From NCBI GenBank assembly GCA_963966185.1, contig CAWZYM010000283.1:1331001-1395000 (forward strand): a stretch of DNA of 64,000 bases, in the 5' to 3' direction. The first letter of the stretch is position 1. Each line of letters opens with the position of its first letter. Position numbers and translations under genes: made by a program. Below the pieces are notes generated by a model, which worked only from the letters and a program-made list of their open reading frames with translations, was not told where the DNA came from and searched no databases. The DNA comes from Rhabditoides inermis (Eukaryota > Nematoda > Chromadorea > Rhabditida > Rhabditidae). Positions 1 through 10,600 of this stretch are shown here, piece by piece.

Positions 1-1
1 G

Positions 2-310
2 AAGTGGAGGTTCGCCCGCCACATCATGACTTGCAACGACGACCGATGGACGCGACGCGTGATCGATTGGAACCCGCCAAGGAAAGGCAAGGCCGGTCGC
101 CCCCATCTACAGTGGAGCGACGAATTCAAGAAGACGATCCAGACCAATAGGAGGACCCTCGAGGAGGAATGGAAGAGTGTGGCCGCGGACGCTGATGCGA
201 CAAGATGGAAGAATTTTGCTTCCCGGCGCTACTCTGTGAATGATTGATGTTTTGAGTTATGATCACATAATGCGATACCGGATAAATGTTGAATTGAATT
301 GAATTGAATT
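2..310 (+). mobile_element. 3' end of a non-LTR (RTE-like) retrotransposon
   Basis: An open frame enters from the left edge and stops at 245-247. Its last ~80 residues have the pattern found at the C-terminus of RTE-type LINE polyproteins: a DDRWTRRV segment, an AGRP-x4-W-x-D/E segment and a closing TRWK block. The frame is followed within 60 bases by a short ATTGAATTGAATT tandem tail at about 284-310, the kind of 3' end such elements carry. Only the 3' end is in the window, so intactness cannot be judged. It lies upstream of the first visible helicase exon. Family assignment comes from remembered consensus and is moderately sure. Confidence 0.6.
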
Positions 311-709
311 TGAATGAGTTTTATTATAGATTTGCGACCACTATTGGTGATCTCTCAGTTCGCATAGAATTTGTTGTATGATGCTGCATATTTTGCGTGT
401 GCACACACTTTTCACGCTTTGTCGCACACTTTTTTAACATTGTGAATGTTAGGTCTGTGAAGTTATTAGTGAACTAAGAATTTGTTCTGACTTTTATCGA
501 ACTGTTAGTGAACTATCGCCCTGCGTGGAATTTGTCCCGGCATGCTGCATATTTTGCATGTGCATGTATTATGGTGTATTTGTGCCTATTAGATGTCGCT
601 TCTTGGAGGTTCAAAGTGTTATTGAATACGAACCAGATTCTCATCGCACTCTCTCCCTATCTCTCCCCCCCCCTCTCTCTCTCTCTCTCTCCATTTGTAT
701 GTATTCCAG
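311..709. other. intron or intergenic stretch without recognised exon
   Basis: AT-rich sequence ending in a C/CT-rich polypyrimidine run at about 640-708, just before the first recognised helicase exon. I see no helicase-like coding block here. The missing 5' exons must lie left of the window or be absent. Confidence 0.4.
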
Positions 710-3700
710 ACACTGTCGGGCGCGCACCGCTCGTTCGCCGGCTCTCGTCTCTCCGACCACGTCGCTTTGGTGGCCGTCAATCAGGCGTTCCAGGTAGTGT
801 AGACTAAGGATCTGGAACAAGGATTTTGTCAGGACTTGAAATTTAATGTACCTAGTGAAATGAAAAACCGTCAATCAGGCATTCCAGCGTGGGAGAAGAT
901 GTACGAGATGTCTAGGAGATGCTTCTTTCCCGAAAATGGTGGATTGCGGTTTTCTTGCAGGACGTGATCGAGTGTGGCGGTCCGGCGGCAGCGCGCGACT
1001 TCTGTGATAGAATGTCACTCAGCCACCCCATTCTCAACATGACCGGGTGGGTGGTGATACACACACACACACACTCTCTCTCTCTCTCTCTCTCATCTCT
1101 CTCCTCTCTCTCTCTCCTCTCTCTCTCTCCTCTCTCTCTCTTCTCTTGCTCTCGCTCTCTTTCGCTCTTTCGCTCTCTCTCCCACCTCTCTCTCTCTCAT
1201 CTCTCTCATCTCCATCTTGCAGTGGCGCGATCCGTCAGATGATCGAGGTTCTTACCGGAGTGTGCGAGCTGAGCCAGGAGGCGGTGCGGTTCCGGAAGGT
1301 GAGCAGCATCATCACACATAAGCTTGTAACCACCAGAAAGTGTAGACCTCCTGTTCTGTCTTTTTTCCACACCAGAGACGCGGAGAGCGTATATCCTAAC
1401 ACATTGTCACAGAAAATCCTGACAGACACAACAGTCTACTGGATCAAGTTATATAGTTTCATCTAACGTACCACGGATACTATGCTCTATGTATTGTAGA
1501 TCGACCCGTCGGCCCCCTGCCCCGACCTGGACCTGCTCTCTTCTCTGCTCGTCGCCGCCTTCTATCCAAACGTGTGCTACGCGGAGGGAGGAAGTAGGAA
1601 GGTGGGATGGAGGGGTAGACAGTGTTGATCCCTTATTATGTTTCACTGTAAATCATGATTGAAGTGAATTCAAGTGTTCCTTTGTCTTTGGTGCGTGATG
1701 CATATTTTTTGTGAGATCGTATTGTGTGCGATGGGGGAGTAGAGCTGTCACGAAACCTTGAACTATCATAACTAACTTATATTTGGATTGTTCGAATCGT
1801 TTCAGTCCAAGTCATTGTCGGCAACTGTTGTTCCGTCATTGACATTGGTGCGCGAAGCATATATATATATATACAATGGATATATATATATATATATATA
1901 TTGTGTGTGTGCGTGTGCGTGCGTGTGTGTGTGGAATCTATTCGCCCGAGTTGACCGATTGCCGGTTGATATCCGAATTGTGAACGCAATGAATGTCTAG
2001 AAAATGCGTGAAGGCGGCAGCAGAAAGGTTGTGTCTGTGTTGTTATTCATAAAGTAGTGGTAAATATATATAAGGAGACGATTACATCTCGAATGAAAAA
2101 AATATGAGATAGATGTAAAGTGTTTTGCAGGTCTATACCCTGGAACAGGCGTCGGCTCTCCTCAACAAGATGTCTGTGTGTCACCCGGCGGCGGGGGATG
2201 GAAAGGTGCACCTGCCCACCCCGTTGATGGTCTTCACTGAGAAGGTGGGGGGATCGTTGATATATTGTGTGTTGTCTCCGATTCAAACTCTCTGCAAGGG
2301 ATTAGTGGCAGTTGCGCCTTGGTTTTATATTTGATGTGTGATGCACATTGCTAATGTGTTTGTTATTGCTAATGCTCACGGCACTCATCTTCACCGAGAA
2401 AGTCGGTATAGAATGTCTACTTCGGATTACTGTTTCTATTGTTCTTGTCGCGCACGCTCAGGCAGAAACAGAAGAAATTACCGTCATTGGCGTTGTGTGC
2501 ATGTCTTCAGTGCGCGATGCAGATTGTCAGTGAGATTACCTTGCGTTTTTTTCGAGGGAATGTATTTGTGAATCTTTCACGATCCTCTTGATATAGCAGA
2601 GCACTAGTCTAGTGTATTCAATTTGAAACGCATTCTGTTCGCTTCGTTTTTTTCAAATCAATTTCAAATTTTCAAATCTTCAAATCTCTGTGTGAAACGA
2701 CTTTCTCCGTCCAGATCCGGCGTGATCACATAGGAAGCTTGGCAAGTACCCGGTCTTCTTTCAGATCCGCACCCGTGTGATTGCGTGCAAGTCGCTGTCG
2801 TGTGTGTCGCCGGTGCAACTGCTGTTGTTCGGGGCGAGGCGAGTGGAGGCGGTGGGGCAAGACACGGTCAGGATGGATGACATGTGGGTGGGGGAGGAGT
2901 GGAATGTGTGAGAAATATAATATAATAAAATTATTTGGGAGATGCGCAAACAGAATGAGAATGGCGACCAACCATCCAAAGCGAAAGGAGGCTGGCAGAG
3001 TTTGTGAAGAGATGAAGAGTGGAGTGTAGAGAAACTGAGTGAAAAACAGAATAGGATGGACGACATGTGGGTGGGGGAGAGGATGAAAGGGGGAGGGAAA
3101 TGAGAAGTGGAGAAGATGCGGCATAAGATTGTGAATTTTGATGGGGCAGAGGATAGAATGTGTGAGAATGAGGGATGGAGAGTTGAGAGTAGACGGGGAG
3201 GTATAGAGTATGGATAGTGTGAGTGAGTGGCGGAAGTAATGTATAGGTTTCGATATGTAATCCCGAACGAGTCCGTTCCAGGATCACTCTTCGCATGCCG
3301 ATCCGCGAGGCGGCTGCCGTGGTGGCGCTCCGTCCCCTCGTCGATGCCCTCCTCGTGAGAACATGCGAACAGCCAGAGAGTGCTGCCATGACAGAGGGCG
3401 ATAGGGAGCTGGTGGAGGTGCTCAGGTGAGAACTCCCCCCCCCCCTCTCGAATAAGTAAATGTTGTGTTCAGGGAGCTCTCCTCTCCCGAGTTCTTCTCG
3501 GCTCCGAAGAAGAGCGACGATCTGCTGACCGAGTCGGCGATCGCCCCGCCTCCGCAGGCCCCGCCCAGCTGGGGAGGACGGGGAGGAGGATTCGGGGGAT
3601 TCAGGGGAGGAGGAGGAGGAGGATATGGCAGAAGCGGCTTCAGTGGTGGAGGCGGAGGAGGATTTGGAGGAGGATTCGGAGGCGGTCCGATGAGGGGCGG

Positions 3701-3803
3701 TGGATTCCGCGGAGACAACAGGGGTGGAGGAGGAGGGGGAGGGTTCCGCCCGTATAGCCGCGGCGGCGGCAGGGGATGGGGAGGAGGAAGGGGAGGATGG
3801 TAG
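710..3803 (+). CDS. rha-1: RNA helicase A (DHX9/MLE-like), C-terminal exons
   Basis: Eight exons join in phase: 710-793, 961-1046, 1223-1298, 1500-1601, 2131-2244, 2765-2883, 3282-3425 and 3473-3803. They encode about 351 C-terminal residues. The order matches the end of DHX9/maleless: an R-x-SDHxAL motif, a GG-x-AAARDFC stretch, YPNVCY, FTEKIRTR followed by PVQLLLFG, then the OB-fold-like end. The last exon codes a long Gly/Arg/Tyr-rich RGG tail, an RNA-binding feature of this family. Known orthologues are nuclear DEAH-box helicases that unwind RNA and RNA:DNA hybrids. The helicase core and dsRNA-binding domains are not in the window, so the gene is partial here. A poly(A) signal follows 74 bases after the stop. 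Confidence in the family is high. Confidence 0.88.
1064..1222 (+). repeat. (CA)/(CT)n tract in helicase intron
   Basis: ACACAC followed by long CT runs occupies the whole intron up to the acceptor at 1222. Confidence 0.9.
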
Positions 3804-3876
3804 AGATTTGTTGTTTTTATTGTAGTTTCCTTTGTATTGTGAATTGATTGTTGTGTTTTGTTGTATGTTGTATGGT

Positions 3877-3882
3877 AATAAA
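3877..3882 (+). promoter_or_regulatory. AATAAA poly(A) signal of the helicase gene
   Basis: A canonical AATAAA lies about 75 bases past the helicase stop and 215 bases before the next ATG. It marks a very compact intergenic space. Confidence 0.6.
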
Positions 3883-4096
3883 TTTTGTTTCGAACAGATG
3901 GACAAAGTGATTTTGAAAATATGATTTTGAATGGAATTATTTCGCGCCAATTCGCTTTTTGCACATGTCCATAGGAGCATCGTAGCGGGGAAACAGCTGT
4001 TCGACTTTCCGGGCGCGATTTGACCTATTTACTCACTATCTGTTGTTTAATTCATATAGTCAATCAACTGTCTCTGCTCCTGCTTTCCCCATCCCA

Positions 4097-6507
4097 ATGG
4101 AGTTCTTCTACAGACGGCGCGACATCGATTAGTGAGTCTAAACTTTTGTGAAACCTGCTCACTGTGTTCACCCATCCTACCTGACCGGAAACGTATGCTT
4201 ATTATTTCATTTATTTGTATATCCTTGTATCAGTGGTCCGTTCTCGGAGGAGTGTATGCTGTCATGGTACCGCGCCTCCTTCCTGCCCTCCTCTCTCTCC
4301 ATCCGCGCGCACCGCAACGGCCACAGGGTCTTCAAGCTCACTCTCGGTCTGTTGTTTTATTCAATGTTTTTTTTTATAAATAGTATGATAGCGTTTTCTT
4401 GTACACTTTCTACATCCGGTAACTGAAACGTAGATCGAGGGCCAGGGGTAAGTATACCTGGAATGCTGTCTGCCGGTGCTTTTCACTGAACCTCGCGGAA
4501 TGTTTGAGGTGATTTGGTGAAGCGGAACGGGTCTGGCAATCCGTTCATCCACGTGGATAAGGAGGAGGAGGAGTGGCTGCGGTGCGAGACGCAAATCACA
4601 CGGCTGCAGCAGGTACGAATGCACTCAGCCAGTCTATCAGCAACCATCAAAGTAGTTTGGCGATTGGGTATGAAGTTGGTCTTCAGTAATCCATAGATGA
4701 TAGTATTGGGTTTGAAGCAACCACTTTGCGAATGGTTTTATTTTTTGTTAAGATTGTATACTCGTCGTGTGTAGTAACGTTCGACGCTGTTGATGAACAC
4801 TTTCAGCAGTACCAGGCGTGCAGCGACGAGTTGGCGGTGCTCAAGAAGGTATGTTTATTAGTGAGATGTGAGATTGTGATCAGTTCGTATGAATAGTTGC
4901 TATTGTGCATTGTTCAGAGTGCTGTCGATTCGGAGAAGGCGCGACAGCAGCAGCAGCCGAGCACATCGAGTGCGGAGGAGGAGGAGAACGGGAGGAACGA
5001 GAAGAGCGAGCAGGTCGACGAGGTGAGGAACATTACTGCACGGTTCATTGTTGGTATCGGTTGAATGTTTCAGCTGCGGCGCGAGTTGGGCGAGCTACGC
5101 GCTGAGGTGGAGTCGCTCCGGCAGCCGCAGCAAAGCACCAAGGGCGAGGAGGTCGAGACGGTGAGTCGGCACGGCCCATCTTGTAGTGCTCAAGTACTTG
5201 TCGCATTTCGCTCACGTTTTATCGCAGTTAGCCCTGTTAGAAACATTTGGAATCAAATCAATCAATCATTACACTTACTGGAATCAGAGTGGGGGATTGT
5301 ATTAGTTGACGTACCTAGCGTTTGGAGAGGTGGTGTAAGTTGGCTTTGTTTCAGCTGCGACACGAGCTGAGCGAGCTGCGCGGGGAGGTCGCGGCTCTCC
5401 GCCAACCGCAGCAGCAGAACACCAGCAGTAGCAGCAAGGCGGGCAAGGAGGTCGACGCGGTGAGTCTGTTACTAGTTACTAGTAGTATGCTCACTCTTTT
5501 ATTCATGTACGTATTGCTTATTGCCTTCCAGCTGTGTCTCGCGCTGGCCGCAGTACGCGAAGAGGTGGATGCGCTGCGACAGCAACAGCAAGCGAACAGC
5601 AGCGAGGTCGGTACTGTGTTCCATTCCATTCGACAGAATAGGAGTCGAAACTGGTTTTGTTCAACTTGTTACTTCAAACTTATCCACACTTTGTTGTTGT
5701 CTAATCCTCATGGATACCACGTCTTTTAAAACGAATAGACTGTGCCCCCAACAGTCACTTTATTATACGAAACAACACTTTCTGATCATCGTTGACGATG
5801 ATTTTGCTCGTATTTGCCAGCGTTTTTGCCGGCAACAATTGAGTATTGGCGTGATTGTTGTTGCAGCACGTGGAGGATATACTGTCGGCCCTGTCATCGC
5901 AGGCGGCCGAGAGCGCCGGCTCGGTGCGACACGCGCACGCCAGGATCGATCAGGTGGAGCAGCAAAGTGTGCTGGTGCACTCTGATCATTACCAAACACC
6001 CAATTGTTGTGACTACAAAGTTACCATCAGAGTGTGATCAGAGATCAGCCAAACAGCCTGATAGAGTTGATTTGCCATGTGCTCTCTATTTCGAGTAGGG
6101 TGGTTCGAGACATATCGGATCCCGCAGAGAGAGAGAGAGAGAGAGAGAGAGACGATACCAAGATCCTTTGTAGCTACAATCTCCATCATTTCAGCTCGAC
6201 TCGTCCAACGATGTGGGGCTGCGGCACGTGTGCAGGACGCTCAACGTCAGCTACGATGTGGGTGTTCACTGTTGACCTGGATGCGATTTCGACTTTGGAC
6301 TCCTCTCCAGAGATCCCCCTCTTGGTTCTAGGTGCTGGACCGGCTGCGAGACATGGAGCACTGGCCGCTGCTCGAGTGCAACGAGCAGGCCGGTGAGTTA
6401 ATGTTGTTTGTTTTTTTTCGTTTCTAAATGCTGACTATGGATTCTGATTCTTCTTTACTCTTCTACTGCTTTACCCTTTACTTTACTTCGTTACTCTACT
6501 TGTCTTT

Positions 6508-6553
<46 letters not shown>

Positions 6554-7376
6554 TTTGTCAGTTCTTTTGTCGTATTGGTCGTTGCAGCTGATCGCTGGCT
6601 GGACGAGGCGAGCGAGTTGAACCGCGCCATGCAGGGTCTGCGCAAGAAGTGGGTGGGAAGTGAGGAGGAGTGATTCTGGGCTATGTAACTGGACGGTTTC
6701 GCATGTGACTAGGTTTGGAGTAGTGCATGTCGTGTGTTGTGCTTGTGTGCCTGCGACGGTTCATATTGTGAGTTTCAGGTGGGTGTCGACTGACGCGGCG
6801 CGCTACCACGACCTCGACCAGCTGTTCCGCAGTACCTACGTGCGTTTCTCTCTCTCTCTCTATCTTTCTCTCTCTCCATCTCTCCCTCTCCTTCCCTCCC
6901 TCTCCTTCTCTTCCTCTCTCTTCCTCTCTTCCTCCTCTCTCTCCCTCCCTACTCTCTCCCCCCTCAGGCGACCAGCTGCGATGTGTGCGAGGTGGTGTTC
7001 CACTGCGTGACGGACATGTTCACGCACGCCATATCGGTCGAGCATATTAGGGAGGTGAGTTGCTGTGAAATGAGAGTAGTGATGACGTCACTCGTGTGTT
7101 GGTGACATCCACATTGGCGTATACAGTTTGTGTATCTCGCACTGTTGAACAGATCGGAAGAGGCGGTCTTCGAAAATGGCGCGTAAAGTGATAGAGCAGT
7201 ATCATAAAACATATAACTCCCGCAGATATTATACAGATGATGTGGTTGTGTGAATCACAGGCATGTGAGCATCGTTCCAGTTGCGGCGCGACGACGGCCC
7301 CGGCTACTCGACGGCCGACGTATGCTTCTGGGAGTGGGTGCTCGACATTCTCGACCAGGACGAGGAGAAGGAATAG
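4097..7376 (+). CDS. GYF-A: GYF-like domain, coiled coil, U1-type zinc finger protein
   Basis: Fifteen exons sum to 393 residues with all phases consistent: 4097-4131, 4234-4346, 4509-4612, 4807-4848, 4918-5022, 5074-5160, 5355-5459, 5532-5606, 5867-5953, 6195-6257, 6332-6392, 6588-6648, 6779-6839, 6968-7054, 7281-7376. Residues ~4-50 form a GYF-like domain (FFYRRR, then GPFSEECMLSWYR). An NPF motif follows, then ~150 residues of Glu/Gln/Leu coiled coil. Three consecutive exons repeat the pattern L-x2-EL-x-EL-R-x-EV-x2-LR-QPQQ. Near the C-terminus, CDVC and two His with C-x2-C-x12-H-x5-H spacing match U1-type C2H2 fingers, which bind nucleic acid. GYF domains in known proteins bind proline-rich partners, so an adaptor role is an inference. 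The N-terminus has no myristoylation signal. Paralogue of the next gene along its full length. Confidence 0.85.
6512..6552 (+). repeat. (CT)n microsatellite in GYF-A intron
   Basis: Pure CT run. A second CT-rich tract at 6846-6966 fills another GYF-A intron completely. Confidence 0.9.
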
Positions 7377-7563
7377 AGGGGGGGGAGAGAACGTGGGAGA
7401 CGGAGGGAAATAGGACATGTCAAAGACACTAGGAGCGAGAATAAAAAAGGATACAGATGTGCATGATTTAGTACGGATTGTTTGCTTCGATTGTTTGATT
7501 GAGTTGTTATTCATTGCTCACACTGTTGTTTTTATACCTGTGATTTTTCTAAGAGATTTTTTG

Positions 7564-7569
7564 AATAAA
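7564..7569 (+). promoter_or_regulatory. AATAAA poly(A) signal of GYF-A
   Basis: A canonical signal about 190 bases after the GYF-A stop and 130 bases before the GYF-B start. Confidence 0.55.
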
Positions 7570-7699
7570 GTTTACTCGAACAGTGGTGTGTCATGTTTTT
7601 GAAATGGTCGAGAGCACCATCTAATATCTGGAGAAGGGTGAGTCATTCGGCATTTCGCAATCGTTCGTTTCGCAATCCAGAGGTCTGTGACCCCACACT

Positions 7700-10600
7700 A
7701 TGGAGTTCTTCTACACGGGCAACGACGGCTGCGAATAGTGAGTTCATTTTCGTTGAGCAGTATCTGCACCGTTGCGATTAGCACGCATGAATTCGCGTCC
7801 AATTGAAGTGGGTGAAGCGTATTGTGACTGTAATCATAATGTGATTTGATTCGAGCGTATTCTGGAATTCCGAAATTGAGCGGTCCGCACTCGGAGTCGG
7901 ACCTGCTGCAGTGGTACCGCGACTCCTTCCTCTCCTCCACATCCATCATTCGAGCGAGGCGAGACGACGGCAGCCAGCTGTTCCGAGCATCTCTGCGTGA
8001 GTATCAGTCGACTTTTTCGAAAGCGTTTTTGTAGACAGATAGCTGACCCGCGTGTTTCAGTGGAGCTGGTGAAGCGGAACGGCGCCGCCAATCCGTTCCT
8101 CCATCTGGAGAGGGAGGAGGAGGGGCGGGGTGACTGCAGGAGAGGATGCGAGGCGGCGAGCCGGGTCGATGAGGTGGGTTCAATTTTTCAATCATTCAAT
8201 CGTTTATCCGGGTGGGTTCCTTCTCCCAGAAAAGTAGGTGGCAGGAAAATTGGGATCTGGGGTCATTGAGGGAATATGGGAAAGTGAGAGGAAGGCTCAC
8301 AGCGCCGCGTCATCAGCAGTTGTCAGAAATGTCTCGCCCACGTGACTCGCTAGTATTCTCGGTTTTCTTGAGGAACCTTTTCAGATGTCTGCCGAGCTGT
8401 CGCGACTGCAGTCAGCATTTGAGGCACAGGGGGAGGTGCTCAATGTGAGTGGACCGGGAGTGGAGGGAGAGTCGGGGCGAGGGGAGAGTGATAGAAGGTC
8501 GGGTGAGATTGAAAGGGAGGAAGGAGAGGGTAGGAGGAAGGGAAGGGGGGTGTATAAAGAAAAGAGGGGTGTGTGAGAGAGACCCTCGATTGCAGGTTTG
8601 TCTGACCGAGCTGTCGCTGCTCGCCCAGCAGTCGGCTGCGCGCGCGCTCTCACACGAGGCGTCGACGGCCGACGAGGTATAGTTCTATTCTCGCTATAAG
8701 TTGCGCGAGGTGGGGTAGATCAGAGGAAGATAAAGAGTCAGCTCTCGGCAATAGCGCGCAGAACAAGAGAGGCAGACGGTTATGGCGCCGTATTTCGAAC
8801 TGCAAGCGAGGTGAATCGAAAATTATCGCTCTGGCGCAGGCTATATGGGGAGGGCGAAGAGTGCGGGTCTTCGGAACGCATTAGCCAGTGGGACAGGAAA
8901 AAGAAGGCTGTGGGGAATAGAGAGCGCTACTATATTGACAGCAGAGCAAATGAGTTGAAGTGGGTTTCTCTCCCGAGATGTGATTGGTGGAACGGGGCTG
9001 ACGAGGAGTGTAGTAGGTGCCACACCCTCGGATTCGTACCAAATTGATAGAACACCTTAGTTAGGACCCTAGCCATCGATTAAAAGTGTCCGAATTTCCT
9101 AAACGAACTATACGTTTCCGGTACGAAAACGTACAGGGCCCGTTTTTCGCGTTCCTCTCACCCTACGCGGGGTCAAAGACCGAGCCGTCGTGGCCTAGTG
9201 GCGAAAGCGTCTGCCTGCCAAATTGACCCTCTCGAGTTCGATTCCGCGCACATGTTTTTTGTTTTGTCAAAAGTTTATGCTTTATGGACTTGTACTTTCT
9301 GACTACCATATCATCATTTTCTCATGGTCCATGACACACTCAATCAAATAAGTTGTTTTTATGCGACAGTCTTGCCGATCTCTTTTTGATAACGATGCCA
9401 GCCTTCGATCGTGGTAGTGACGTAGTGCCACCGTATCACCCGTATGTAGCTTACAACAGCGCCGTCTTCTGTCAGAGAAGTCCCGAACATCGTCGAGCTA
9501 CTTCACATTGTCGAACTGTCGTATGTATTTTGATAGTGGGCGAATATTTTATAGTTGAAGGTTGTAATGATGCGCACGGTAGAACATCTCTGTTCCTGAC
9601 AGTCGTCTCTCTTGAAGAGAAACCATCGAGTCGGTCATGCCTTTCGTCACTCTTTTCTTTACTAACCAGTGATTGAACAGCGAGACGATCAACCGAATGA
9701 GTTGGCAAAACAAAAAAAACATGGGCGCGGAATCGAACTCGTGAGGGTCATTTTGGCAGGCAGACGCTTTCGCCACTAGGCCACAACCACTTGGTCTTTG
9801 ACCGTTGCGTAGGGTGGGAGGAACGCGAAAAACGGGCCCTGTACGTTTTCGTACCGGAAACGTATAGTTTGTTTAGGAAATTCGGACACCACAAATCGAT
9901 GGCTAGGGTCCTAACTAAGGTATTCTATCAATTTGGTACGAATCCGAGGGTGTGGCACCTACTACACTCCTCGTGAGAGAATATGAGTTGATATGTATGT
10001 GTTCAGTGATAACTTGTTCTCTCGCAGCTGTTGTCTCGTCTCGACTCCGTGTCCCTCGAGGCAACCACGGCCAGCGATCGGTGGTGAGTGCACGTAATTA
10101 TCATTTTGTTCATTATTTCATTGTTTTACAAATTGAAAGTCCGTGTAATGCGAGCATAACAAGATGGCTGAAGGCGTGGAAGGAATCGTAAACGCAGTGT
10201 GACTGCTGTGACTCGAAGGGCAACGATGTTCCTGAGACAAGAAAGGTCGATGTGGTGACACAGCCTATTTAGCCATCAACACGTGATTAGATCATCTTTA
10301 TTATTCATACCGTTACACGTATTATTATCTCACATTATTACTATTACGGTACTGTAGTTCTCTGCTTATAACACGTCTACTCCTGTGGCGGGAATATGTC
10401 GGCGCTGTGGACGCGAATCCGACACCGGCGGAAGACACGCCTCAAAACAGCGGCCGCGTGGTCCGTACCAGCCATCTGCAAGCGAACGTTTTGAGATATT
10501 GGGAGTACATCGAGACTGTATTGTAGCTATCCGCCCGAATCGGAACCATTTGTGTTCTCAACTTCTTTGGACTAATTGCCCCGGTCGGGTTGAAATTACA

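Noticed and set aside
9184..9251. tRNA-Gly-like gene.
   Set aside because: A and B boxes are present but acceptor, anticodon and T stems do not pair, and an inverted copy exists 500 bases away; tRNA-derived repeat.
9353..9676. 107-codon frame in the centre of the 9-kb foldback as a transposase.
   Set aside because: No DDE or other catalytic pattern and an equally long frame runs antisense.
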